Below are positions 51,109 to 59,505 of a stretch of 64,000 nucleotides of DNA, piece by piece. The position numbers and the translations under genes were made by a program. Source of the DNA: Streptomyces eurocidicus (GTDB lineage: Bacteria > Actinomycetota > Actinomycetes > Streptomycetales > Streptomycetaceae); contig NZ_LGUI01000002.1 in assembly GCF_002891295.1 (NCBI RefSeq), positions 682,001-746,000 of the forward strand. The letters run 5' to 3'. The stretch's first letter is position 1. Each line of letters begins with the position of its first letter. The notes below the pieces were generated by a model. It was not told where the DNA came from. It ran no database searches and saw only the letters and a program-made list of their open reading frames with translations.

Positions 51109-53460
51109 TCAGCCCCTCAGCGGCCCCTCGCAGGTGAAGTCGGCCGTCCCCGCGGGGCGGTCCGACCAGACACCCACCTCGCCGAAGGAACAGTTCATAT
51201 CGGCGAAGTTGTTCGTGCCCTTCTTCGCGCGGTCGAGGATGAAGTAGTCGACCGTCCCGGACATGTCCTTGAAGACCAGGTCGGGGCTGCCCGGGTCGCT
51301 CAGATTGGCGGTGATGCGGCCCGTGCAGGTGAAGCGGGGGCGCTCCGGAGCCCCGTCGGTACCGCACTCGGGCGTGATGCCGGTCGTCGCCGTGAAGGAG
51401 GCGCGGACCGCGGCCGGGTCGCCGGCGTCCAGCCCGCCGACGGGCGTGAACGACGTGTCCGGCACGTACAGGTCCTTGACCTTGGCGATCTGCCGGTCGA
51501 GGAAGGCGTCGTACGCGCGCTGCAGACCGGTGTCCCGGCCGAGCCGGTCGCGCCAGGCGTCGAAGCCGGCGACGTCGTCGGCGCGGAGACGGCCGTACAT
51601 CTCCTTGAGGAGCGCGGGGCGCTCCGTCCACAGGAACTCGAAGAACGTGCCGGCGTACGAATAGAACCGGAAGCCGTCCCGGTCGTACTCCGCGTGCAGC
51701 AGCTCGTACACGCTCATGCGCGGCTTGGTGCCGCCCGCCGTGTCGTTGATGACGCTCTGGACCAGGGACTTGCGGACCTTTATGCCCTCGCCCCGGGTGG
51801 CGCCGTCGAAGAACTCGGCCGTGCCCTCGTCCATCGCGGTGGTGCGGTCGCCCTGGTACCACGGGCCCTCGCCGAAGAGGCCGGGGACGGCCCAGCGGCC
51901 GTTGAGGTAGTGCGTGTACTCGTGCCGGAACAGCTCTTCCAGCGTGAGCGTGGAGTCCTGCGGGACCCGCCGCTCGTACGTGTAGAAGGTGGCGCCGTTC
52001 TCGATGTAGACGCCGCCGTTGTTGGTGCCCATGCCGGTCAGCAGCGGGTGGTAGACCTCGTAGTCGGCGCGGGAGGCGTACAGCACGATGTTGAGCGCCG
52101 TGTTGGTGTCGCCCGCCAGCGGCCGCTCGGTGCCCAGGACCCGGTGGAACTGCGCCTTGACCTGTTTGCTCGCGTAATAGAGGCGGTCGACGGTGGCGCG
52201 CGGCAGGGCCGTGCGGACCTTGATACCGCCGTTGTCGTACGTGTAGGTGGACGGGAAGATGCGGCGCTCGATGTCGGCCTTGCACACCCCGTACTGCTTG
52301 CAGGCGTCGAATTCGTTGAGCCAGGTGACGACCTTGGCCCATGGTTCGCTGCCCTCGCCGAAGTTGGCCGCGGTGGTGGTCAGCAGCCCGCCGAGGCCGG
52401 CGGTGATCTCGCTCCTGAGCGCGTCTATCTGGCCCATCCGCCCGTACTCGGCGACGCCGTCGCGGACCACCCAGGCGTTGGGCGTGCCCTTGAGGTGGGT
52501 GTGACCGGCGAACGCCTTGAAGGCCGCGCGGTAGGCGGGATCGGCGGCGACGGCGTCCCGGAAGGCGGTGTCGTGGTTGCCCGGGTAGATGCCCAGGTAG
52601 TTGAGGGAGAGCGCGGCCAGTGCGGCGCCGGCCCAGGAGGCGTCCTTGGCGGTGTCGGGGTGCGCGGCGTCCATGGTGGTCAGGACGCGCTGGACGAGCG
52701 GCAGTTGGTGCTGCCGCAGGCCGGGGGAGCCGGCCGCGTAGAGGGCCTCGCGCAGCGTCTCGGCATTGGTGCGGGTGATGTCGAAGGTGTGCGCGGCCGA
52801 GCCGAACGAGGCCACCGCGCGGCGGATCGCCTCCACGGTCCGCGCGTCGCCCAGGTCGATCTCGTCGTGCGAGAAGTCGTGGTAGGCCGCGGCATGGAGG
52901 TAGGTGAACATCTCCAGGAGGTGGCCGCCGTTCCCGCCGTCGTGGCCGGCGGACAGCCGCTCGGCGCGCCGGGAGACGGCCTGGACGTGCGCCGTCGACA
53001 TGACGGGGACGAGCCGCTGGTCCCAGGTCCAGATGAGGGTGCGCAGACAGCCGTCGGCGGTGACGGCCGGGTCGGCGAGGAAGTCGGCGAACTGCTCGGG
53101 TCCGAGCCGGGTGACGCCGTCGAGGGTGCAGGGCACGGCGGTGCCGCGGACGGTGGCCCGGGGCGGGGCGGCCGTGGGTTCGGGCCGGGCGGTGAGCGCG
53201 CCGGGGACGCGGCCGTCCTTGAGGCCGCCGGGGGCGGCGGGGGTGACGAGGGCCGGCCTGGGGGCGTTCGCGAGGCGGGTGACCTCGTCGAAGGGGTTGG
53301 GCGTGGGGGTGTCCGCCCGTACGGCCGCCCGGGGCGCCGTCGCGGACGAGGGGGCCGGTGAGGGGGAGTTCGCGAATCCGGGCTGGACGGCGGTGGCGCA
53401 GAGCGTCACGGCCGTCGCGGCGGTGAGAAGGGATCTGCGCACGGTTCTGGAGTGGGACAC
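51109..53460 (-). CDS. Secreted M9-family collagenase
   Basis: The protein has 783 residues. The signal peptide MSHSRTVRRSLLTAATAVTL is followed by a Pro/Ala-rich pro-region (about 30-105), then the long helical activator-like part of M9 enzymes (VMSTAHVQAVSRRAERLSAG onward, about 110-430). The peptidase domain has ELFRHEYTHYLNGRW (zinc HExxH, about 545) and MDEGTAEFFDGA (third ligand Glu). A small C-terminal domain (about 690-783) has paired Cys. M9 enzymes cut native collagen at Gly-X-Y repeats. It is divergent from an aminopeptidase P-like gene and a hydroxyproline pathway, which together could use collagen as carbon and nitrogen source. Confidence 0.9.
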   Translation of the reverse strand: MSHSRTVRRSLLTAATAVTLCATAVQPGFANSPSPAPSSATAPRAAVRADTPTPNPFDEVTRLANAPRPALVTPAAPGGLKDGRVPGALTARPEPTAAPPRATVRGTAVPCTLDGVTRLGPEQFADFLADPAVTADGCLRTLIWTWDQRLVPVMSTAHVQAVSRRAERLSAGHDGGNGGHLLEMFTYLHAAAYHDFSHDEIDLGDARTVEAIRRAVASFGSAAHTFDITRTNAETLREALYAAGSPGLRQHQLPLVQRVLTTMDAAHPDTAKDASWAGAALAALSLNYLGIYPGNHDTAFRDAVAADPAYRAAFKAFAGHTHLKGTPNAWVVRDGVAEYGRMGQIDALRSEITAGLGGLLTTTAANFGEGSEPWAKVVTWLNEFDACKQYGVCKADIERRIFPSTYTYDNGGIKVRTALPRATVDRLYYASKQVKAQFHRVLGTERPLAGDTNTALNIVLYASRADYEVYHPLLTGMGTNNGGVYIENGATFYTYERRVPQDSTLTLEELFRHEYTHYLNGRWAVPGLFGEGPWYQGDRTTAMDEGTAEFFDGATRGEGIKVRKSLVQSVINDTAGGTKPRMSVYELLHAEYDRDGFRFYSYAGTFFEFLWTERPALLKEMYGRLRADDVAGFDAWRDRLGRDTGLQRAYDAFLDRQIAKVKDLYVPDTSFTPVGGLDAGDPAAVRASFTATTGITPECGTDGAPERPRFTCTGRITANLSDPGSPDLVFKDMSGTVDYFILDRAKKGTNNFADMNCSFGEVGVWSDRPAGTADFTCEGPLRG

Positions 53461-53763
53461 CGATGACTCCTGTGTGGGAGGCGATGTGGGATGCGCACGC
53501 GGAAGGGGGGTGCGGCGTGCGTCGACGACGTCGGCGCGCGGGCCCGACGGCCGTCCTGCGAGCGGTGCGTGAGGGGCCGGTGCGGCGCCATGTCATGTGT
53601 AACGTAGTAATGTGAAATGTTACTGACAACCCCTCAGTAGCCCCCAGTTGAACGGGAGGCGAAGTGGGAGTAGCCCTCCGGATGGCGTGAACGCGCGCGT
53701 CACTGACGAGAGTTCGGAGGTGTCAGCCGGTCCGTTGCCCACCTGTGTCCGAGGGGGAGTCCC
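53461..53763. other. Divergent control region, collagenase and aminopeptidase
   Basis: 303 bases with no gene, shared by two divergent starts. The central 53590-53640 stretch is AT-rich and holds the operator-like sequence at 53609-53627, plus GTAAC (53599) and GTTAC (53619) arms in inverted orientation. Confidence 0.5.
53609..53627. promoter_or_regulatory. Hydroxyproline-island operator-like site 1
   Basis: AATGTGAAATGTTACTGAC matches 18 of 19 bases of the site at 55185-55203. Its core ATGTGAAATGTTAC matches 11 of 14 bases of ATGTGACATTGTAC at 61880, before the GntR gene. It lies in the region shared by the collagenase and aminopeptidase genes. Confidence 0.65.
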
Positions 53764-55134
53764 GTGCAGGAACCCGCAGTTGCCGCGATCCGTACGGTCA
53801 GTCATGACCTGCCGGTCTCGGCCGAGTTCACGACCTTCATGGCGAACGGCTGGGCGGCCACGCCGCTGCCCGCCGACATCCGGCTGCCGGTGGCGGACCT
53901 CGCCGCGGTGCGCCGCGCGAAGCTGTCGGCGCGCTTTCCCGGCGAGCGGCTGATCGTGCCCGCGGGCGAGTTCAAGGTCCGCTCCAACGACTGCGACCAT
54001 CGCTTCCGCCCGCACAGCGCCTACGCCTGGCTGACCGGGCTCACCGGCGAGGAGCAGGCCGGCCATGCGCTGGTCATGGAGCCCGACGGCCCGCACCGGC
54101 ACGAGGCGGTGCTGTACGTACGCCCGCGCTCGCCGCGCTCCGGCGAGGCGTTCTACCGGGACCGCCGCCACGGCGAGTTCTGGGTCGGCCGCCGCCCCGA
54201 CCTCGCCGAGGCGGAGCGCATGACCGGCATCCGCTGCGTGCACCGGGAGGAGTGCGACCGCCTGCCGCCGGGCCGCGACGCGTCGGACGACGCCGCACTC
54301 GCCGCCGTCCTGAGCGAGCTGCGCCTCGTCAAGGACGCCTGGGAGGTCGGGCAGCTGCAACTGGCCGTGGACCACACCGCCGCCGGATTCGAGGACGTCG
54401 TACGGGCGCTGCCCCGCGCGCTCGCCCACCCGCGCGGCGAGCGGTGGATCGAGGGCGTCTTCGGCTTGCGGGCCCGCGCGGAGGGCAACGGAACCGGCTA
54501 CGAGACCATCGCGGCGTCCGGCGCGCACGCGTGCGTCCTGCACTGGATACGCAACGACGGCCGGCTCGACCCCCGCGAACTCCTCCTGCTGGACGCCGGA
54601 GTGGAGACGGGCACCCTCTACACCGCCGACATCACCCGCACCCTGCCGCTGTCGGGGCGCTTCTCGCCCGTCCAGCGGCAGGTCTACGAACTCGTCCTCG
54701 CCGCACAGGACGCGGGCATGGCCGCCCTCAAGCCGGGGGCGAGCTTCCGCGACTTCCACCGGGCCGGCATGCGGGTCATCGCCGAGGGGCTCGCCGAGTG
54801 GGGCGTGCTCAAGAGCGCCGAGGGCGACCTCCACCGCCGGTACACCCTGTGCAGCAGCGGCCACATGCTCGGCCTGGACGTCCACGACTGCGCCCAGGCG
54901 CGGGCCGACGCCTATCTCGACGGCGTCCTGGAGGAGGGGCAGGTGCTCACCGTCGAGCCCGGGCTCTACCTCCAGCCCGACGACGAGACGCTGCCGGCCG
55001 AACTGCGCGGCATCGGCGTGCGGATCGAGGACGACCTGGTCGTCACCGCCGACGGGGCCCGGCTGATGTCGTACGTGCTGCCCCGTACGCCCGACGCGAT
55101 CGAGGCGTGGATGGGTGAGCTCCTGGAGAAGTAG
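53764..55134 (+). CDS. M24 aminopeptidase P/prolidase-like enzyme
   Basis: The protein has 456 residues from GTG 53764. An N-terminal creatinase-like domain (about 1-175) precedes the pita-bread metallopeptidase. The five metal ligands are in view: Asp in LLLLDAGVE and TADITRTLPL, His in SSGHMLGLDVHD, Glu in LTVEPGLYL and Glu in GVRIEDDLVV. Aminopeptidase P removes the residue before Pro or Hyp in peptides. Its place between a collagenase and hydroxyproline genes suggests it works on collagen fragments inside the cell; it has no signal peptide. Its 304-base upstream region contains the shared operator. Confidence 0.9.
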   Translation: MQEPAVAAIRTVSHDLPVSAEFTTFMANGWAATPLPADIRLPVADLAAVRRAKLSARFPGERLIVPAGEFKVRSNDCDHRFRPHSAYAWLTGLTGEEQAGHALVMEPDGPHRHEAVLYVRPRSPRSGEAFYRDRRHGEFWVGRRPDLAEAERMTGIRCVHREECDRLPPGRDASDDAALAAVLSELRLVKDAWEVGQLQLAVDHTAAGFEDVVRALPRALAHPRGERWIEGVFGLRARAEGNGTGYETIAASGAHACVLHWIRNDGRLDPRELLLLDAGVETGTLYTADITRTLPLSGRFSPVQRQVYELVLAAQDAGMAALKPGASFRDFHRAGMRVIAEGLAEWGVLKSAEGDLHRRYTLCSSGHMLGLDVHDCAQARADAYLDGVLEEGQVLTVEPGLYLQPDDETLPAELRGIGVRIEDDLVVTADGARLMSYVLPRTPDAIEAWMGELLEK

Positions 55135-55184
55135 GGCATGTGCTCAACCACCGGGTGTGTACCGGCCCTTGGCAGCGGGAGTGC

Positions 55185-55203
55185 AATGTGAAATATTACT
55201 GAC
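55185..55203. promoter_or_regulatory. Hydroxyproline-island operator-like site 2 and -10
   Basis: AATGTGAAATATTACTGAC ends one base before GTG 55204 and contains a -10-like TATTAC (55194-55199). With no ribosome site present, the oxidoreductase message is probably leaderless, and a bound repressor here would block the promoter directly. Confidence 0.6.
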
Positions 55204-55209
55204 GTGCTC

Positions 55210-56355
55210 ATGAGCAACGACACCTCGGACGTCATCGTCGTCGGAGCGGGTGTGGTCGGCGCGGCCTGCGCCTACTACGCGGCCCGCGACGGGCTCTCCG
55301 TCACCGTGGTCGACCGCGGCCCCGTCGCGGGCGGGACCACGGGTGCCGGCGAGGGAAACCTCCTGGTGTCCGACAAGGAACCCGGCCCCGAGCTCGAACT
55401 GGCCCTGCTCTCCACGCGCTTGTGGCGCGAGCTGGCCCGGGAGCTCCCGGCCCCGATCGAGTACGAGGCCAAAGGCGGACTCGTCGTCGCGTCCGACGCC
55501 CCCGCCCTGGCCGCGCTGCGGAAGTTCGCCGCCGCGCAGGCCGGGGCGGGCGTCACGGCCGGGGAGATCCCGGCCGACCGGCTGCACGACGTGGAACCGC
55601 ACCTGTCCCCCGGCCTCGGAGGCGGCTTCCGCTACCCGCAGGACGCCCAGGTCCAGCCCGCGCTCGCCGCCGCCCACCTGCTGCGCGCCTCCGGCGCCCG
55701 GGTGCGCACCGGCGAGGAGGTCACCGCCGTCCTCACCGGTGCGAACGGCCGGGTGCGGGGCGTCCGTACGGCGGCCGGGGAGCTGTACGCCCCCTCCGTC
55801 GTCAACGCCGCCGGCACCTGGGGCGGCGAGGTGGCCCGGCTCGCCGGCGGACACCTGCCCGTGCTGCCCCGCCGCGGCTTCGTGCTCGTCACCGAACCGC
55901 TGCCGCGCGTGGTGCGGCACAAGGTCTACGCGGCCGACTACGTCGCCGACGTGGCCAGCGGCTCGGCGGCGCTCCAGACCTCCGCGGTGGTCGAGGGCAC
56001 CCCGGCGGGCCCGGTCCTCATCGGCGCCAGCCGCGAACGGGTCGGCTACGACCGCACGTTGTCGGTGGAGGTGCTCCGGCGCCTCGCCGCCCAGGCCACC
56101 GCCCTGTTCCCGGTGCTCGCCGGAGTGCGGGCCATGCGCACGTACGCCGGATTCCGCCCGTACCTGCCCGACCACCTGCCCGCCATCGGCCCCGACCCGC
56201 GCGTCCCCGGGCTGCTGCACGCCTGCGGCCACGAGGGCGCGGGGATCGGGCTCGCCCCCGCCACCGGCCTGGCCCTCGCCCGGCTGCTCGCGGGTGCCGA
56301 GCCCCCGCTCGACCTCGGCCCCTTCGGCCCCGGCCGGTTCGCCCCGGCCGGCTGA
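55210..56355 (+). CDS. FAD-dependent D-hydroxyproline dehydrogenase, beta-like subunit
   Basis: The protein has 381 residues from ATG 55210; GTG 55204 is possible. It is a DAO-family fold: DVIVVGAGVVGAACAYYAARDGLSVTVVDRG (FAD), GGTTGAGEGNLL, a substrate-side VVNAAGTWGGEVARLAGG and the end GLLHACGHEGAGIGLAPATGLALARL. Followed by a small 2Fe-2S protein and a second FAD/NAD-type subunit, it matches three-part HcnABC-like amino-acid dehydrogenases. In this operon it would oxidise cis-4-hydroxy-D-proline to the pyrroline carboxylate. The substrate is inferred from the neighbouring epimerase and deaminase. Confidence 0.86.
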   Translation: MSNDTSDVIVVGAGVVGAACAYYAARDGLSVTVVDRGPVAGGTTGAGEGNLLVSDKEPGPELELALLSTRLWRELARELPAPIEYEAKGGLVVASDAPALAALRKFAAAQAGAGVTAGEIPADRLHDVEPHLSPGLGGGFRYPQDAQVQPALAAAHLLRASGARVRTGEEVTAVLTGANGRVRGVRTAAGELYAPSVVNAAGTWGGEVARLAGGHLPVLPRRGFVLVTEPLPRVVRHKVYAADYVADVASGSAALQTSAVVEGTPAGPVLIGASRERVGYDRTLSVEVLRRLAAQATALFPVLAGVRAMRTYAGFRPYLPDHLPAIGPDPRVPGLLHACGHEGAGIGLAPATGLALARLLAGAEPPLDLGPFGPGRFAPAG

Positions 56356-56401
56356 ACCCCCGTCCCCGTCCGCCCGCGTTCCCCGATGAGGAGGCCCGCA
56401 C

Positions 56402-56716
56402 GTGGCCCGTACCCCCGCCGACCTGGTCAGGGCGGAGCCCGGCCCGCCCTTCGAGATCACCTTCGACGGCCGTACGGTCACCGCCCTGCCCGGCCAGTCC
56501 GTCGCCGCGGCCCTGTGGGCCGCGGGCATCCTCGCCTGGCGCACCACCCGGCACGGCGGCCGCCCGCGAGGCGCCTTCTGCGGCATCGGGCAGTGCTACG
56601 ACTGCCTCGCCACCGTCAACGGCGAACCCAACCGCCGGGCCTGCCTGGTGCCCGCCCGGCCCGGGGACGCGATCACCACCCAGGAAGGACACGGCCATGC
56701 CGGGCTCGCCGTCTGA
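56402..56716 (+). CDS. 2Fe-2S subunit of the dehydrogenase
   Basis: The protein has 104 residues; GTG 56402 has GAGGAGG 8 bases upstream. It is ferredoxin-like, with FCGIGQCYDCLATVNG and a later RRACLVPA giving four Cys for one 2Fe-2S cluster. It corresponds to HcnA or the gamma subunit of heteromeric D-hydroxyproline dehydrogenases and passes electrons between the two flavin subunits. It overlaps the next gene by 20 bases. Confidence 0.88.
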   Translation: MARTPADLVRAEPGPPFEITFDGRTVTALPGQSVAAALWAAGILAWRTTRHGGRPRGAFCGIGQCYDCLATVNGEPNRRACLVPARPGDAITTQEGHGHAGLAV

Positions 56717-58448
56717 ACCGTACGACCTCGTCGTGATCGGCGCGGGCCCGGCCGGTCTCGCCGGGGCCGCCACCGCCGCCCGGCTCGGCCTGTCCGTCGC
56801 GGTCCTGGACGCCGCGGCCCAGGTGGGCGGCCAGTACTTCCGCCACCCCGCCCCGGGCCTGGGCGCCGCGCGCCCGCAGGCCGTGCACCACAACTGGGCC
56901 GCCTTCACCGGGCTGCGCCGCCGCTTCGCGGCGAGCGGGGCCACGTACTTGGCCGGGCACCACGTGTGGACGGTCACGCGGGAGGACGAGGCGGCGTGGA
57001 GCGTGCACGCGCTGGCCGGCGAGGACGGCGGTACGGGCACCGGCGGCGGTACCCGTACCGACGGCAGCCGTGCCGCCACCGGCTCCGGTACCGGCGGTGG
57101 CGGGACCGCGGCCGGCCGCGGCGGCCACGAGGACGGCCGGGCCGTCGGCGCCGACCGCGATCGCGGCGGCTCGGACGCCGACGCCGATCGTGAAGGCCGT
57201 ACCGGCTCGGACGCCGACGGCGAGTGTGAAGGCAGTACTGGAGCGGGCACCGACGGCGAGCGTGAAGGCCGTACCGGGGCGGGCACCGACGGCGAGCGTG
57301 AAGGCCGTACCGGGGCGGGCATCGCTGGCTTCCGTGAGCGTCCCGTACGCCTGCGCTGCCGTGCCGTGCTCCTCGCCACCGGTGCCTCCGAGCGGCAACT
57401 CCCCTTCCCCGGCTGGACCCTGCCCGGCGTCGTCGGCGCCGGCGGCGCCCAGGCCATGCTGAAATCCGGGCTCGTCCTGCCCGGACGGCGGATCGTCGTC
57501 GCGGGCAGCGGCCCCCTCCTCCTCGCCGTCGCCTCCTCGCTCGCCGCCGCCGGCGCCCGCGTCCCCGCCGTCGCGGAGGCGTCCGGATACCTCGGCTACG
57601 CCCGCCGGCCGCGCGCCCTCGCGGCCAACCCCCGCAAGCTCCTCGAAGCCGCCGTCCACGGCACGGCACTCCTGCGCCACCGCATACCCCTGCACACCCG
57701 CAGTGCGGTCACCCGAGTGCACGGCACCGACCGCGTCGAAGCCGTCACCCTCTCCCGGCTCGACCGCGACTGGCGGCCCGTGTCCGGCACGGGCCGCCGC
57801 ATCGCCTGCGACGCCCTGGCCGTGGGCCACGGGCTCGCGCCGCAGACCGAACTGGCCACCGGCCTCGGCTGTGCCACCCGCCGCACGCCCGACGGCACCC
57901 ACGCCCTCGTCCTGGACGGCCTTCAGGAGACCTCGGTACCCGGTCTGTGGGCCGCCGGGGAGACCGGCGGGACCGGCGGCTGGGAACTCGCCCGCGTGGA
58001 GGGCGAGCTGGCGGGCATCGCGGTGGCCGCCCGGCTGCGTGCCCGCCCCGCTCTCACCCGCGGCCGGCGCGTACGGGACCTGGCCGGGCGCCGCGACCGC
58101 ATGCGCGCCTTCGCCCACGCCATGGCCGCCGCCCACGCACCCGGCCCCGGCTGGACCGCCTGGCTCGACGACGACACGGACGTCTGCCGCTGTGAGGAGG
58201 TGACCGCCGGGAGCATCCGCGAGGCCGTCACCGCCCTCGGCGCCCGGGACTCCCGGACCGTCAAGCTCTTCACCCGGGCCGGTATGGGCTGGTGCCAGGG
58301 CCGGATGTGCGGCGCGGCCGTGGCCTGCCTCGCGGCGTCCGGTACGGCGCGGGGGACCGTACCGGACGCCGCCGAACGCAGGCCGCTCGCCGTGCCCGTA
58401 CCGCTGGGATCCCTCGCCGCCGGGCCCGAGGAACCCGGGGACGGCTGA
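56697..58448 (+). CDS. FAD/NAD(P)-type dehydrogenase subunit (HcnB-like) with a repeat insertion
   Basis: The protein has 583 residues; ATG 56697 is 7 bases after GGAAGG. The first FAD motif is YDLVVIGAGPAGLAGAATAARLG, the second nucleotide motif RRIVVAGSGPLLLAVASSLA. A C-terminal CRCEEVTAGSIREAV...WCQGRMCG gives four Cys for a BFD-like 2Fe-2S site. Between about residues 108 and 207 lies a Gly/Asp/Arg/Glu/Thr-rich low-complexity segment made largely of 12-residue tandem units (GAGTDGEREGRT type). This makes the protein about 100 residues longer than relatives of some 470. The insertion lies before RLRCRAVLLATGASERQLPFPG, so the fold should survive it. The role is the alpha subunit of the D-hydroxyproline dehydrogenase. 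Confidence 0.86.
   Translation: MPGSPSEPYDLVVIGAGPAGLAGAATAARLGLSVAVLDAAAQVGGQYFRHPAPGLGAARPQAVHHNWAAFTGLRRRFAASGATYLAGHHVWTVTREDEAAWSVHALAGEDGGTGTGGGTRTDGSRAATGSGTGGGGTAAGRGGHEDGRAVGADRDRGGSDADADREGRTGSDADGECEGSTGAGTDGEREGRTGAGTDGEREGRTGAGIAGFRERPVRLRCRAVLLATGASERQLPFPGWTLPGVVGAGGAQAMLKSGLVLPGRRIVVAGSGPLLLAVASSLAAAGARVPAVAEASGYLGYARRPRALAANPRKLLEAAVHGTALLRHRIPLHTRSAVTRVHGTDRVEAVTLSRLDRDWRPVSGTGRRIACDALAVGHGLAPQTELATGLGCATRRTPDGTHALVLDGLQETSVPGLWAAGETGGTGGWELARVEGELAGIAVAARLRARPALTRGRRVRDLAGRRDRMRAFAHAMAAAHAPGPGWTAWLDDDTDVCRCEEVTAGSIREAVTALGARDSRTVKLFTRAGMGWCQGRMCGAAVACLAASGTARGTVPDAAERRPLAVPVPLGSLAAGPEEPGDG
57168..57311 (+). repeat. In-frame 36-bp tandem repeat (minisatellite)
   Basis: Four head-to-tail units lie at 57168-57203, 57204-57239, 57240-57275 and 57276-57311; a fifth partial unit follows. 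Units 3 and 4 differ at one base, units 1 and 2 are more diverged. They encode GSDADADREGRT, GSDADGECEGST, GAGTDGEREGRT and GAGTDGEREGRT. The 36-base period keeps the frame. Confidence 0.9.
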
Positions 58449-58511
58449 ACCACCGCCCCACCCACGGCTCTCACCCCCTACACCACAGCACGCCATGGAA
58501 AGGACACCGGC

Positions 58512-59420
58512 ATGACCGCCTCCTCCTGGACCCCCGACCGCCCCTGGCGCGGCATCATGGTCGCCACCGCCCTCCCGCTGCGCGCGGACCTCTCCGTCGA
58601 CCACGACGCCTACGCCGAACACGTCCGGTGGCTCCTCGACAACGGCTGCGACGGAGTCGTGCCCAACGGCTCCCTGGGCGAGTACCAGACCCTCACCGCG
58701 CAGGAGCGCGACCGCGTGATGCGCACCGCCGTCGAGGCCGCCGGGGACGGGGCCCGAGTGATGCCCGGCGTCGCCGCGTACGGCGTCGCCGAGGCACGCC
58801 ACTGGGCCGAGCGGGCCGCCGAGGCGGGCTGCGGTTCCGTCCTGCTGCTGCCGCCCAACGCCTACCGCGCCGACGAGCGGGCCGTACGCGCCCACTACGC
58901 CGAGGTCGCCCGGGCCGGGGTGCCCGTCGTCGCCTACAACAACCCCGTCGACACCAAGGTCGACCTGACCCCCGCCCTGCTGGCCCGGCTGCACGCCGAG
59001 GGCGCCGTCGTCGCCGTCAAGGAGTACAGCGGCGACGTCCGGCGCGCTTACGAGATCGCGGAAGTCGCCCCCGAGCTCGACCTGCTGATCGGCGCCGACG
59101 ACGTCCTGCTCGAACTCGCGCTCGCCGGGGCGGTCGGCTGGACAGCGGGCTATCCCAACGCCTTCCCGGCCACCTGCGCCGAGCTCTACCACGCCGCCGT
59201 AGCCGGTGACACGGACACGGCGCTGCCCCTCTACCGCTCGCTGCACCCGCTCCTGCGCTGGGACTCCAGGACCGAGTTCGTGCAGGCCATCAAGGTCTCC
59301 ATGGACATCGTCGGCCGCCACGGCGGCCCCACCCGGCCGCCGCGCCTCCCGCTCACGGGCGAGGCCGAGGCCGCGGTGCGCGCCGCCACGGAGAAGGCCG
59401 TCGCCGCCGGGCACCACTGA
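58512..59420 (+). CDS. DapA-family pyrroline-4-hydroxy-2-carboxylate deaminase
   Basis: The protein has 302 residues. It is a DHDPS-like TIM barrel: GIMVATALPLRADLSVD, GVVPNGSLGEYQTLTAQER, VPVVAYNNPVDTKVDL (Tyr) and VVAVKEYSGDVRRAYE with the Schiff-base Lys. In hydroxyproline pathways this family deaminates pyrroline-4-hydroxy-2-carboxylate to 2-oxoglutarate semialdehyde. The flanking dehydrogenase, epimerase and semialdehyde dehydrogenase genes support that role over lysine synthesis. The gene starts 64 bases after the dehydrogenase gene, with a GGAAAGGA ribosome site. Confidence 0.87.
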   Translation: MTASSWTPDRPWRGIMVATALPLRADLSVDHDAYAEHVRWLLDNGCDGVVPNGSLGEYQTLTAQERDRVMRTAVEAAGDGARVMPGVAAYGVAEARHWAERAAEAGCGSVLLLPPNAYRADERAVRAHYAEVARAGVPVVAYNNPVDTKVDLTPALLARLHAEGAVVAVKEYSGDVRRAYEIAEVAPELDLLIGADDVLLELALAGAVGWTAGYPNAFPATCAELYHAAVAGDTDTALPLYRSLHPLLRWDSRTEFVQAIKVSMDIVGRHGGPTRPPRLPLTGEAEAAVRAATEKAVAAGHH

Positions 59421-59505
59421 CCCCGCTCCTCCGCTCCCGCTGGCGGAAGGCCGAAAGGCCGGAAGAGCCGGAGAGCCGGAAGCACCGGACAAGGAAAGGA
59501 CATCC

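Noticed and set aside
57168..57311. CRISPR-like array
   Set aside because: The 36-base units are directly adjacent, with no spacers, and encode an in-frame protein repeat. No cas genes are present.
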